From positions 1 through 14,515 of the forward strand of contig CAYTZA010000014.1 of assembly GCA_964442365.1 (NCBI GenBank): a stretch of 14,515 nt of DNA. The letters run 5' to 3'. This document shows, piece after piece, positions 1 to 6,652 of this stretch. The number at the start of each line of letters is the position of its first letter. The first letter of the stretch is position 1. The stretch comes from CAYTZA01 sp964442365 (lineage in GTDB: Bacteria > Patescibacteriota > Minisyncoccia > Phycocordibacterales > DAORIS01). A program made the position numbers and the translations under genes. The notes beneath the pieces were generated by a model, which was not told the DNA's origin, ran no database searches, and was given only the letters and a program-made list of their open reading frames with translations.

Positions 1-3
1 GAT

Positions 4-33
4 TTGACTTTATTAGGTTTTTTCTGCTAATAT
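4..33 (+). promoter_or_regulatory. Candidate distal promoter of the tuf operon
   Basis: A TTGACT -35 box (4-9) and a TAATAT -10 box (28-33) are separated by 18 bases. The ATTTGACTTTA context of the -35 box is repeated exactly at the rpsS promoter near 8386-8396, which supports it as a real ribosomal promoter. It lies about 170 bases upstream of tuf, and no coding region is visible between. The window begins here, so the 3' end of an upstream gene or further upstream elements cannot be seen. Confidence 0.5.
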
Positions 34-87
34 AACCGGTACGCATTTTTGCGCTGTTTTCTTTGTTTTGCGGCACATCTCCGCTCT

Positions 88-117
88 TTGACAAAAGAAA
101 TCAGAAATTATTAGAAT
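88..117 (+). promoter_or_regulatory. Probable main promoter of the tuf operon
   Basis: A consensus TTGACA (88-93) is followed after 18 bases by TAGAAT (112-117). Transcription would start near 124 and give a leader of about 80 bases before tuf. It lies downstream of the weaker candidate at 4-33, so the operon may have tandem promoters. The assignment rests only on sequence match to the sigma70 consensus. Confidence 0.6.
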
Positions 118-134
118 AATTTTTGTTAGTTGGT

Positions 135-168
135 GGCATTGAGCTAACGTTCTCGCGCGTTCAATGCC
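135..168 (+). promoter_or_regulatory. Hairpin in the tuf leader
   Basis: GGCATTGA (135-142) and TCAATGCC (161-168) form a perfect 8-bp inverted repeat around an 18-base interior, which can add a short inner stem (147-149 with 158-160). No T-tract follows, so it is not a simple terminator. It lies wholly inside the transcript expected from the promoter at 88-117. A role in stability or control of tuf is possible but not shown. Confidence 0.4.
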
Positions 169-202
169 CTCAATTACTTAATATATAAACGAATTTAATA
201 CT

Positions 203-1402
203 ATGGCAGAAGCAGCAGTATTTGATCGTTCAAAGCCACACGTAAACGTTGGTACTATCGGTCACGTTGACCACGGTAAGACTACGCTTACAGCAGCTAT
301 TTTGAACGTCCTTCACCTTGCTGGACAGCAGGTAAAGCTTAAGGCGGTAGGTGATATCGACTCAGCCCCAGAAGAAAAGGCTCGAGGTATTACTATCTCT
401 CTTTCTCACAATGAATATTCAACAGCCAATCGTCACTATGCTCATATTGACGCCCCTGGTCACGCTGACTATATCAAGAACATGATTACTGGTGCCGCTC
501 AAATGGACGGTGCTATTCTCGTGGTAGCAGCAACTGACGGTGTTATGCCACAGACTCGTGAACACATTCTTCTTGCAAAACAAGTTGGTGTACCTAAGAT
601 TGTGGTATTTCTTAACAAGGTAGACATGGTTCCTGATGCAGATCTTATTGATCTAGTTGAGGAAGAGGTTCGTGAACTTCTTACAAAGCAGGGATTTGAT
701 GGTGCTAGTGCACCAGTTATCCGTGGTTCAGGACTTAAAGCTCTTGAAGCAAAGGATATCAACGATGAATGGGCTCAGAAAGTATTGAAACTCACTCAAA
801 CACTCGATGAGTACATTCCTGTACCAGTTCGTGAAACTGACAAGCCATTCCTTATGCCTGTTGAAGACATCTTCTCTATTGAAGGTCGTGGAACAGTGGT
901 AACTGGCCGTATTGAGCGAGGTATTGTTAAGGTCGGTGAAGATATCGAAGTTGTCGGTTTGAAACCTACAGCTAAGACAACGGTTACTGGTATTGAAATG
1001 TTCAATAAACAGCTTAACGAAGGTATGGCTGGCGATAACGCTGGTATCCTTCTCCGAGGTCTTAAGAAAGAAGACATTCACCGTGGACAAGTTCTTGCAA
1101 AGCCAGGTTCAGTGACTCCACATGCAGAATTTGAAGCAGAAGTATACATCCTTAAAAAGGAAGAAGGTGGTCGTCACACTCCTTTCTTTACAGGTTACAA
1201 ACCACAGTTCTATGTTCGTACTACGGACGTAACTGGTGAGGTAACTCTTAAAGAAGGCGTTGAAATGGTTATGCCAGGTGACACTACAACTTTCAAAGTA
1301 AAGCTTGTAGCTCCTGTAGCTCTTGAAGAAAAGACACGTTTTGCTATCCGAGAGGGAGGTAAAACAGTAGGTGCTGGAGTTGTTACTAAGATTGTCGCCT
1401 AA
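203..1402 (+). CDS. tuf: Elongation factor Tu
   Basis: EF-Tu is the cytoplasmic GTPase that delivers aminoacyl-tRNA to the ribosomal A site. The 399-residue product is close to the usual length of about 395. The G-domain motifs are all present: the P-loop GHVDHGKT (20-27), the switch I segment GITI near 62-65, DAPGHADY (83-90) with the catalytic histidine at 87, NKVD (138-141) and GSGLK (175-179). Two beta-barrel domains follow. The cysteine of the usual DCPG motif is alanine here, and GSALK reads GSGLK. There is no Shine-Dalgarno site before the ATG, as in most ribosomal genes of this locus. It heads the operon, 10 bases before rpsJ, an arrangement also seen where the str and S10 operons are joined. 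Confidence 0.98.
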   Translation: MAEAAVFDRSKPHVNVGTIGHVDHGKTTLTAAILNVLHLAGQQVKLKAVGDIDSAPEEKARGITISLSHNEYSTANRHYAHIDAPGHADYIKNMITGAAQMDGAILVVAATDGVMPQTREHILLAKQVGVPKIVVFLNKVDMVPDADLIDLVEEEVRELLTKQGFDGASAPVIRGSGLKALEAKDINDEWAQKVLKLTQTLDEYIPVPVRETDKPFLMPVEDIFSIEGRGTVVTGRIERGIVKVGEDIEVVGLKPTAKTTVTGIEMFNKQLNEGMAGDNAGILLRGLKKEDIHRGQVLAKPGSVTPHAEFEAEVYILKKEEGGRHTPFFTGYKPQFYVRTTDVTGEVTLKEGVEMVMPGDTTTFKVKLVAPVALEEKTRFAIREGGKTVGAGVVTKIVA

Positions 1403-1412
1403 ATAGCATATT

Positions 1413-1769
1413 ATGACCGTGGCACATACAAAAAAATCTGAGAAAGTAGCGGTAAAAGAAGTGGCCCAGCGTCTTCGTATTCGTGTGCGAGCATATGAAT
1501 ACAAGATACTTGATGTGTCAGTTCGTCAGATCATGGATACTGCGCTTCGTTATGATGCACAGGTTGTTGGTCCAGTACCGCTTCCAACTGAAATAAAAAA
1601 GTACACGGTTAACCGTTCGTCTTTCATCTTCAAAAATGCGCGAGAACAATTTGAGATGAGGATTCACAAACGTGTTATTGATATTGTTAATCCTACAGGA
1701 AAAGTGATTGAGGCTCTCACTAATCTTAATCTTCCTTCAGGAGTCAATATCGACGTAAAAATGCTCTAG
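1413..1769 (+). CDS. rpsJ: 30S ribosomal protein S10
   Basis: S10 (uS10) is a small-subunit head protein that also takes part in transcription antitermination as NusE. The 118-residue product carries the family core from RLRIRVRAYEYKILD onward, with the VGPVPLPT loop and a C-terminal SGVNIDVKML ending. About 15 residues rich in lysine and valine precede the core, making it longer than the usual 102-105. The ATG at 1413 follows AT-rich bases with no Shine-Dalgarno match. An in-frame alternative closer to the core is not obvious, so the extension is probably real. The stop is TAG. Confidence 0.96.
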   Translation: MTVAHTKKSEKVAVKEVAQRLRIRVRAYEYKILDVSVRQIMDTALRYDAQVVGPVPLPTEIKKYTVNRSSFIFKNAREQFEMRIHKRVIDIVNPTGKVIEALTNLNLPSGVNIDVKML

Positions 1770-1785
1770 CTATTGTCATTCTCTT

Positions 1786-1821
1786 GTCTGTCTGATAGTG
1801 TGTACAACCTATCGGGCAGAT
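1786..1821 (+). promoter_or_regulatory. Strong hairpin between rpsJ and rplC
   Basis: Bases 1786-1798 pair with 1809-1821 over 13 positions as RNA: ten Watson-Crick and three G-U pairs around a 10-base loop. The core is CTGTCTGATAG with CTATCGGGCAG. There is no T-run after it, so it should not terminate. The purine-rich stretch GAGGGTGGA (1825-1833) that could serve as the rplC ribosome binding site begins four bases later. Its position suggests control of rplC translation, or an RNA processing site, within the operon. This is inferred from structure alone. Confidence 0.55.
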
Positions 1822-1842
1822 TATGAGGGTGGAAATTATACG

Positions 1843-2445
1843 ATGAAATTTATACTTGGAACAAAGCAGAATATGACGCAGGTCTTTACTGAACAGGGTG
1901 TAATACCGGCTACGGTTATTAGTACAGGACCTTCAGTAGTGACTCAGGTTAAAACAAAAGAAAACGATGGGTACGACGCTGTCCAGGTTGGTTTTGGTGT
2001 ACGCAAAGAAAAAAATATAAATAAAGCTCAAAAGGGGCATTTTAAAACTCTTGGTAATTTTTCTGTAAGTAAAGAATTTAAGGTACTTGGTGAACACAAA
2101 GTTGGAGATACTATTACAGTTGAAGCCCTCAAAGAGGGTGATATTGTTGAAGTATCTGCTATTTCTAAAGGAAAGGGTTTCCAAGGTGTAGTAAAGAGAC
2201 ATGGTTTTGCCGGCGGTCCTCGTACTCACGGACAGAAACACTCAGAACGTGAACCGGGATCTATTGGAGGTGGTCTTCGTACTGGTACACGAAAAGGTAA
2301 GCGTATGGCAGGCCGTATGGGTGCTGATCGTATTACGGTTAGAAATCTTAAGATAGTAAAGATTGATGCCACAGAGAATCTTCTTGTGATTAGTGGCGCT
2401 ATTCCTGGTCGTCGTGGAACACTTGTTGAAATCCGATCTAAATAA
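1843..2445 (+). CDS. rplC: 50S ribosomal protein L3
   Basis: L3 (uL3) is an early-assembly large-subunit protein whose central extension reaches the peptidyl transferase centre. From the ATG at 1843 the product has 200 residues, starting MKFILGTKQNMTQVF, the typical L3 opening. The conserved loop KGFQGVVKRHGFAGG followed by THGQKHSEREPGSIG is intact. The frame stays open upstream to a GTG at 1798, but those 15 codons overlap the hairpin and do not look like L3, so the ATG is preferred. GAGGGTGGA at 1825-1833 is a Shine-Dalgarno-like site, unusual among ribosomal genes here. Confidence 0.96.
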   Translation: MKFILGTKQNMTQVFTEQGVIPATVISTGPSVVTQVKTKENDGYDAVQVGFGVRKEKNINKAQKGHFKTLGNFSVSKEFKVLGEHKVGDTITVEALKEGDIVEVSAISKGKGFQGVVKRHGFAGGPRTHGQKHSEREPGSIGGGLRTGTRKGKRMAGRMGADRITVRNLKIVKIDATENLLVISGAIPGRRGTLVEIRSK

Positions 2446-2456
2446 TATACATCACC

Positions 2457-3119
2457 ATGGAAGCAACAATTTACAATACAACAGGAGCTAAAGCAGGGTC
2501 AGTAACATTGCCAGAAAGTATATTCGGTCTTACTTGGAATGCTGACCTTGTGCATCAGGTCGCTGTTTCTATGCGTACTGCTGGTCGTACACATGTTGCC
2601 CATACAAAAGATCGTTCCGAAGTTCGTGGAGGAGGTAAAAAACCATGGCAACAGAAGGGTCTTGGACGCGCTCGTCACGGCTCAAGTCGTTCTCCTATTT
2701 GGGTAGGTGGAGGTGTTGCTCATGGTCCACGTAACGATAAGAATTTTGATCGTAAGATCAATAAAAAGATGAAAGCAAAAGCACTCTTTACTATCCTTTC
2801 TCGAAAGTTTCGTGATGGAGAAGTACTTTTTGTGGATTCTATTGCAATGAAAACACCAAAGACAAAAGACGCTATTTCAGCTCTTAATGGTCTTTCAACA
2901 GTAAAAGGTTTTGATAAATTAAAAACAAAACGTACAAACGCTGCAGTCCTTGCTCTTTCTTCAAAAGAAATGGCTGTAGAAAAAAGTTTCAATAATATTA
3001 AAAGAATCGAAATGGCTGAAGTTCGTAATCTTAACCCTCTTCAACTTTTGAACAATAAGTTTATTGTTTTTGTGAATCCTACAGAATCTATTAATCTTCT
3101 TCAGACAAAATTAAACTAA
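2457..3119 (+). CDS. rplD: 50S ribosomal protein L4
   Basis: L4 (uL4) lines the exit tunnel of the large subunit and in some bacteria represses its own operon. The 220-residue product has the family signature VRGGGKKPWQQKGLGRAR followed by GSSRSPIWVGGGVAHGP, which forms the loop that reaches into the tunnel. The globular part follows, with a typical C-terminal segment on naming and locating loci. The start ATG comes 11 bases after the rplC stop with no Shine-Dalgarno match. Length is slightly above the E. coli protein (201). Confidence 0.96.
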   Translation: MEATIYNTTGAKAGSVTLPESIFGLTWNADLVHQVAVSMRTAGRTHVAHTKDRSEVRGGGKKPWQQKGLGRARHGSSRSPIWVGGGVAHGPRNDKNFDRKINKKMKAKALFTILSRKFRDGEVLFVDSIAMKTPKTKDAISALNGLSTVKGFDKLKTKRTNAAVLALSSKEMAVEKSFNNIKRIEMAEVRNLNPLQLLNNKFIVFVNPTESINLLQTKLN

Positions 3120-3120
3120 T

Positions 3121-3483
3121 ATGGCAATCTTTTCTAAAACAAAAAAAGAGGTTAAAACAAAAGAAGTTGTAGTTCCTAAAACACCAGGAGCATATCTTCA
3201 GAAGGATTTCTTAAAAGGAGTTCTTGTAAAACCTCGTATTACTGAAAAAGCAACCGTGCTCGCAGAAAAAAGTGGAGTGTATGTATTTGAAGTGGCAAAA
3301 GATTCTACAAAACCACTTATTTCAAAAGCTATCACTACTCTTTACGGAGTTGTACCGGTCAAAGTTTCTATTGTCTCTGTACCAGCACGATCAATCGTTG
3401 TTCGAGGAAAACTTGGAACACAGTCTGGTTTCAAAAAGGCCTATGTCTATCTTAAAAAAGGAGACAAAATACAATTTGCATAA
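3121..3483 (+). CDS. rplW: 50S ribosomal protein L23
   Basis: L23 (uL23) sits at the exit of the nascent chain tunnel and docks trigger factor and SRP. The core begins at about residue 33 (GVLVKPRITEKATVLAEK), the usual L23 start, and includes the VPVKVSIVSVPA strand and a shortened basic loop. Ahead of it lies an extension of some 30 residues rich in lysine and valine, so the product is 120 residues instead of about 95-100. The ATG is one base after the rplD stop, consistent with translational coupling in the absence of a Shine-Dalgarno site. Confidence 0.95.
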   Translation: MAIFSKTKKEVKTKEVVVPKTPGAYLQKDFLKGVLVKPRITEKATVLAEKSGVYVFEVAKDSTKPLISKAITTLYGVVPVKVSIVSVPARSIVVRGKLGTQSGFKKAYVYLKKGDKIQFA

Positions 3484-3488
3484 ATCAT

Positions 3489-4340
3489 ATGAAACACTAT
3501 AAACCAACAAGTCCATCACGTCGTGGTATGACCACTATCCCGTACAGGGGAGTAATTACCGCTTCAGAGCCTCATAAAGCTCTTACCTTTGGACGTAAGC
3601 GTGCAGTAGGACGTAATAACACTGGACGTATTACTACTCGTCATAAAGGCTCAGGCCACAAACGTCTCTATCGAGAAATTGATTTTGTATTTAACAAAAA
3701 AGATATTCCTGCAAAAATTGTTAGTGTTGAATATGATCCAAACCGTACAGGTTTTATTTCTCTTGCTCAATATGCCGATGGTGAAAAGCGTTATGTACTT
3801 CTCCCTAAATCTTTGAAAGTAGGTGATACATTTTTAGTATCAGAAAAAGCAGAAGTTAAACCTGGTAATCGTCTTCCTCTTGGAAACATGCCTGTTGGTG
3901 CTTTTGTATACAATATTGAAATTAAACCACAAGGTGGTGGTAAGATTGCTCGTTCAGCAGGAAACTATGCTGAAGTGATCGCTCAAGACGACGGCATGAC
4001 TCATATCAAAATGCCTTCTTCTGAAGTACGTAAACTTCCTGGTATTGCTTGGGCATCTGTCGGTGAAGTTTCAAATGAAGAAAATCGTCTCGTAAATATC
4101 GGTAAAGCTGGACGTAGTCGTTGGCTCGGTATTCGTCCAACAGTTCGTGGTACTGCCATGAACCCAGTGGATCACAAATACGGAGGAGGAGAAGGACGAC
4201 AGGGCCGTGGTACTCGCCGTGCGATCTCTATATACGGTAAGCCTACAGGAAAGGGTCAGAAGTCACGTCGAGCAAAGAAATACTCAAACTCACTTATCGT
4301 ATCTCGTCGAAAGGTTGGAAAGAAAAAGGAGACACTTTAG
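3489..4340 (+). CDS. rplB: 50S ribosomal protein L2
   Basis: L2 (uL2) binds 23S rRNA near the peptidyl transferase centre and is needed for subunit joining. The 283-residue product contains the N-terminal MKHYKPTSPSRRGMTT opening, the OB and SH3-like parts, and GTAMNPVDHKYGGGEGR near 221-237. The conserved Asp228-His229 pair matches the numbering known from E. coli, while the next histidine of the usual DHPHGGG motif is replaced by tyrosine. The gene is followed by an intrinsic terminator instead of rpsS, its near-universal neighbour. Confidence 0.97.
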   Translation: MKHYKPTSPSRRGMTTIPYRGVITASEPHKALTFGRKRAVGRNNTGRITTRHKGSGHKRLYREIDFVFNKKDIPAKIVSVEYDPNRTGFISLAQYADGEKRYVLLPKSLKVGDTFLVSEKAEVKPGNRLPLGNMPVGAFVYNIEIKPQGGGKIARSAGNYAEVIAQDDGMTHIKMPSSEVRKLPGIAWASVGEVSNEENRLVNIGKAGRSRWLGIRPTVRGTAMNPVDHKYGGGEGRQGRGTRRAISIYGKPTGKGQKSRRAKKYSNSLIVSRRKVGKKKETL

Positions 4341-4362
4341 ACATAAAGTAAGCGTTAGACAC

Positions 4363-4390
4363 AAAAACCTCGATACTCTCGAGGTTTTTT
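4363..4390 (+). terminator. Intrinsic terminator after rplB
   Basis: AAAAACCTCGA (4363-4373) and TCGAGGTTTTT (4379-4389) form an 11-bp perfect stem with a 5-base loop, ending in a run of six T residues. It begins 22 bases after the rplB stop and should end the tuf-rplB transcript. Its A/T-symmetric arms could also work on the other strand, though no gene there needs it. Confidence 0.92.
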
Positions 4391-4398
4391 GTTGTTTG

Positions 4399-4440
4399 AT
4401 AGTATTGCATAAATACTATATATGTTGTATAGTATTTATG
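4399..4440. repeat. Overlapping palindromes over the promoter of the NYN gene
   Basis: CATAAATACTATA (4408-4420) and TATAGTATTTATG (4428-4440) are a perfect 13-bp inverted repeat with a 7-base spacer. A further ATAGTATT copy at 4399-4406 can instead pair with AATACTAT at 4412-4419. The three half-sites cover the -35 to -10 region of the promoter at 4405-4433, the usual position of a repressor operator. The winged-helix regions of the adjacent product make autoregulation an attractive but untested idea. Confidence 0.6.
4405..4433 (+). promoter_or_regulatory. Promoter of the NYN-domain gene
   Basis: TTGCAT (4405-4410) and TATAGT (4428-4433) are spaced by 17 bases. The start of transcription would fall near 4440, leaving a leader of about 45 bases that ends in AAAAGGAG. 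The palindrome of 4408-4440 overlaps both boxes. Confidence 0.55.
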
Positions 4441-4484
4441 GACTGTTTCTTTTCATCTAACCCTTTTAAAAGGAGATGTTCGTA

Positions 4485-5618
4485 GTGTCACAGAAGAACT
4501 TGAATATGGATCAATGGCTTGGTCTTATCGAAAAGATGAGTGCTGATGGAGTACTTGTGGATCCTGTAAAGGCTCTTGTTTCTGCATCAGGTAAAACACA
4601 CGCGGCCGTGAGTCTTACTCTCTACAAACTTCAGCGTCAAGGAAAGGTGATGATTCGTTCTGGTCAAAAGATTGGGAGAGGTTTCAGAATCGACTCTGTA
4701 GAGATTGTGAAGGGCTCTCCTCAACAAAGAGAGATCGTCGCAAAGATATTACCAGATCCCACTGTATTGATTCATCAACCCGTGAAACAGATGTCGTTGG
4801 CTGTGCTTGTGGATTACGACAACACAACGATTCGCTTCAGAAATTTCGGCGTATCAATCTCTTTTGCCAAACTACGGCAACATCTTTGTGGTATTGGGCG
4901 TCCAATATTCTGCGAAGCGTATCTGTCTCCAAGCGCCAGCAAGGCAAATGTGGTTACCAATCTGCGTAACAATGGCTTTACAGCTATTGCTTGTCCTTAT
5001 GAAAGAAAAGATGTTGATTCCGTGGATAGCATGATTAAAGATACTGTTCGAAAATATGCCGAGTTCTCTTTGGTAAAGACCATCGTTATCGTAAGTGATG
5101 ATGGTGATTTTTCTCACGATCCGGCACTGATTAATTTTGTTACGGATTTTGGTAAGACGTTTCTTGTCTTGAATCCGAGTCAGTTGATTGACGAGCTTCA
5201 AGGTGAAGATGAGGAAAAATTTCTTTCGTCATCACCGGGTGCTCTACAATGGCAAAGAATTGCAAAGATTGTTCTGAACTCGGAACAGCCCCAAGCTGAG
5301 GATTATCCGAAGGTTGAGTTTGTGGATAAGTGTTTCGGAGTATTGCGGAATGTAGCCACGGTACATGCGAAAAGGGGATACAAGGTCATCGAGAGCGCTA
5401 TCTTGGATGAAGTCCTTCCTCAGTATAGGGGAGACTTTACTCTAAGAGATGTGAAAATGCTTCTCTCTGGTTTGATTGATGGCGGTATTCTTGAAAAGGT
5501 AATCAATCCACAAGGTACTATGACGTACTATGTGTTTCAGTCGAATTCGCCTACTACAACAGTGTCGAGTGGTTTGGCTATGCGATTACTGACAGGTGGA
5601 GTTGCAAAAAAAGTATAA
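4485..5618 (+). CDS. NYN-domain (PIN-like) putative nuclease with flanking winged-helix domains
   Basis: The 377-residue product has a central NYN domain, a PIN/FLAP-type fold found in LabA-like proteins and putative RNases. Candidate metal-binding acidic residues are in VDYDN (Asp110, Asp112), KDVDSVD (Asp178, Asp181) and SDDGDF (Asp205, Asp206, Asp208). Residues about 10-72 look like a winged helix, and about 278-352 like a second one, possibly related to OST-HTH domains. It has no signal peptide or membrane segment. The GTG at 4485 is preferred because AGGAG (4471-4475) lies nine bases ahead; the in-frame ATG at 4476 touches that site and is too close, while ATG 4506 is another option. The substrate is unknown. 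The domain calls come from motif reading; the NYN call is firmer than the winged-helix calls. Confidence 0.8.
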   Translation: MSQKNLNMDQWLGLIEKMSADGVLVDPVKALVSASGKTHAAVSLTLYKLQRQGKVMIRSGQKIGRGFRIDSVEIVKGSPQQREIVAKILPDPTVLIHQPVKQMSLAVLVDYDNTTIRFRNFGVSISFAKLRQHLCGIGRPIFCEAYLSPSASKANVVTNLRNNGFTAIACPYERKDVDSVDSMIKDTVRKYAEFSLVKTIVIVSDDGDFSHDPALINFVTDFGKTFLVLNPSQLIDELQGEDEEKFLSSSPGALQWQRIAKIVLNSEQPQAEDYPKVEFVDKCFGVLRNVATVHAKRGYKVIESAILDEVLPQYRGDFTLRDVKMLLSGLIDGGILEKVINPQGTMTYYVFQSNSPTTTVSSGLAMRLLTGGVAKKV

Positions 5619-5639
5619 AATAGTCTTTTAGTTTGACCT

Positions 5640-5667
5640 GCCCCGATTACGCTCGGGGCTTTCTTTT
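5640..5667 (+). terminator. Intrinsic terminator after the NYN gene
   Basis: GCCCCGA (5640-5646) pairs with TCGGGGC (5653-5659) over seven bases with a 6-base loop, followed by TTTCTTTT. It lies 22 bases after the stop codon and separates this gene from the next promoter. Confidence 0.9.
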
Positions 5668-5696
5668 GGATAGGTATTTCGTTGTGTACGTATATA

Positions 5697-5725
5697 TTGA
5701 CATATTTATCAAAAAGTGTTAAGAT
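5697..5725 (+). promoter_or_regulatory. Promoter of the 213-residue gene
   Basis: A consensus TTGACA (5697-5702) is 17 bases from TAAGAT (5720-5725). Transcription should begin near 5732, about 54 bases before the start codon. It follows directly on the preceding terminator, so the gene is probably monocistronic. Confidence 0.75.
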
Positions 5726-5759
5726 GTAGTTTGTTCTGATGATCTTTTAAAACCATTTA

Positions 5760-5779
5760 TCCGGCAAAGCCGGAAGGAG
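5760..5779 (+). promoter_or_regulatory. Small hairpin abutting the ribosome binding site
   Basis: TCCGGC (5760-5765) and GCCGGA (5769-5774) form a 6-bp stem with an AAA loop. The last stem base is the first A of the strong Shine-Dalgarno site AAGGAG (5774-5779), which lies six bases before the ATG at 5786. A GC-rich stem stacked against the site could either expose it or restrict access; which one is not evident. Confidence 0.45.
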
Positions 5780-5785
5780 TCTGTT

Positions 5786-6427
5786 ATGTCGAAATCTGTT
5801 CAAGAGGCTCAGTTTGTGAGCTTCATGTTCACAGGCTCGGGTGAGCACCTGCGTCTGAAGCATTTCCCGATCCAGTCACCTCGTGAAGAGGGTGATCAGG
5901 GTGCCAAAGTTCTGCACGGGTTCGAGCCGCTCTGGAACAACGAGAGGATGGTCTCGGCTGGTATCTTGGTGCGAGCACTTCGCAACAACAACTTCAAGCC
6001 GGCCATGGTCTACTGCACCAAAACACTTCGTAAGAGTGTTCAAAACCCTGAAGCCACATTCGATTGGTTCCAGGTGAAGGTGGTTTTCAAGAGCCTGGAC
6101 TATATCGCTTCTGATCCAGCGGCGTCAGTGGAACTGTCTAATGAACAGATCAAAGAAGTTCGAACGCTCATGCGCCAGACTCACAGGTTTTCCCACGCTC
6201 GCTTCTACGAAGGGCCTGTGGCGAATATCGGGATCATCATGGTCGAGAGGACGGATCATGCTCCTCATCAGCAGATTACGGTTCGTGATGGTGTCATGTG
6301 TGTTGTGCCGATTAAAGGCCTCACGACTGAGGAGTTGCAACAGGATCTCGAAGATGGGGTTTCTACTGTGCCAATCGGCGCCAGGCTTCTGGCGGAACGC
6401 TTACTTGGTTCATCTCCGAGGGCGTAG
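5786..6427 (+). CDS. Hypothetical protein of 213 residues
   Basis: I do not recognise this family. The product appears soluble and cytoplasmic, with no signal peptide or membrane helix. It has mixed alpha/beta character: a histidine- and proline-containing N-terminal part (to about 50), a central part with FDWFQVKVVFKSLDYI near 92-107, and a C-terminal region containing GPVANIGIIMVE and VMCVVPIKGL strands and a helix TEELQQDLED. The ATG at 5786 is fixed by AAGGAG at 5774-5779. It has its own promoter and terminator, which argues for a real gene even though no domain is identified. Its G+C (57% in one sampled line) exceeds that of the ribosomal genes, suggesting transfer or a distinct codon bias. 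The stop is TAG. Confidence 0.8.
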   Translation: MSKSVQEAQFVSFMFTGSGEHLRLKHFPIQSPREEGDQGAKVLHGFEPLWNNERMVSAGILVRALRNNNFKPAMVYCTKTLRKSVQNPEATFDWFQVKVVFKSLDYIASDPAASVELSNEQIKEVRTLMRQTHRFSHARFYEGPVANIGIIMVERTDHAPHQQITVRDGVMCVVPIKGLTTEELQQDLEDGVSTVPIGARLLAERLLGSSPRA

Positions 6428-6451
6428 TATCCCAGAATCTTTAAAAAACAT

Positions 6452-6485
6452 GCCCCCAGCGTTAGCAACGCTGGGGGCTTTTCTT
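6452..6485 (+). terminator. Intrinsic terminator after the 213-residue gene
   Basis: GCCCCCAGCGTT (6452-6463) and AACGCTGGGGGC (6467-6478) make a perfect 12-bp stem with a 3-base loop followed by TTTTCTT. It is the strongest terminator in the window. Confidence 0.93.
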
Positions 6486-6521
6486 GTATAAAACCGCTCT
6501 AAAAAAGGTATTACGGTGTAG

Positions 6522-6549
6522 TTGACAAAATCTATGTATATGCTATAAT
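6522..6549 (+). promoter_or_regulatory. Consensus promoter of the 331-residue gene
   Basis: Perfect TTGACA (6522-6527) and perfect TATAAT (6544-6549) boxes are 16 bases apart. This is the best sigma70 match seen in the window and predicts strong expression. Transcription would begin near 6556, giving a leader of about 97 bases that holds the repeats at 6565-6620. Confidence 0.85.
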
Positions 6550-6564
6550 AGACAACAGATCCAT

Positions 6565-6620
6565 CATACGTGTGTGTGGTGGCGGTAAAGTATGTGCATA
6601 CGTGTGTAACACGTATGCAC
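6565..6620 (+). promoter_or_regulatory. Structured leader with competing hairpin arms
   Basis: CATACGTGTGT occurs twice in direct orientation (6565-6575 and 6597-6607), and ACACGTATG (6609-6617) is complementary to both. The nearer pair extends to a perfect 12-bp stem, GTGCATACGTGT (6594-6605) with ACACGTATGCAC (6609-6620), with a 3-base loop. The distal copy could form an alternative, longer-range stem with the same arm. No T-tract follows. The arrangement fits an RNA switch, a protein binding site on RNA, or a DNA operator just downstream of the transcription start. Confidence 0.5.
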
Positions 6621-6652
6621 CAGGGTCTTTGTAAGAAAGGACGGATATCGTT

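Noticed and set aside
499..1504. Several minus-strand open frames opposite tuf and rpsJ
   Set aside because: They are shadows of strongly conserved coding sequence; their translations are Ser/Arg- or Phe-rich without recognisable domains.
1798..1842. GTG start for rplC, adding 15 residues
   Set aside because: It lies in the hairpin, and the added residues do not resemble L3. The ATG at 1843 gives the canonical N terminus.
4337..4361. TTAGACA repeated at 4337-4343 and 4355-4361 as a possible insertion footprint
   Set aside because: Both copies are on the same side of the island, and no matching copy was seen near the rpsS edge, so they are not a target-site duplication.
4207..4485. A 92-codon plus-strand frame over the end of rplB and the island edge
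   Set aside because: It overlaps rplB in another frame, crosses the terminator and promoter, and has no family features.
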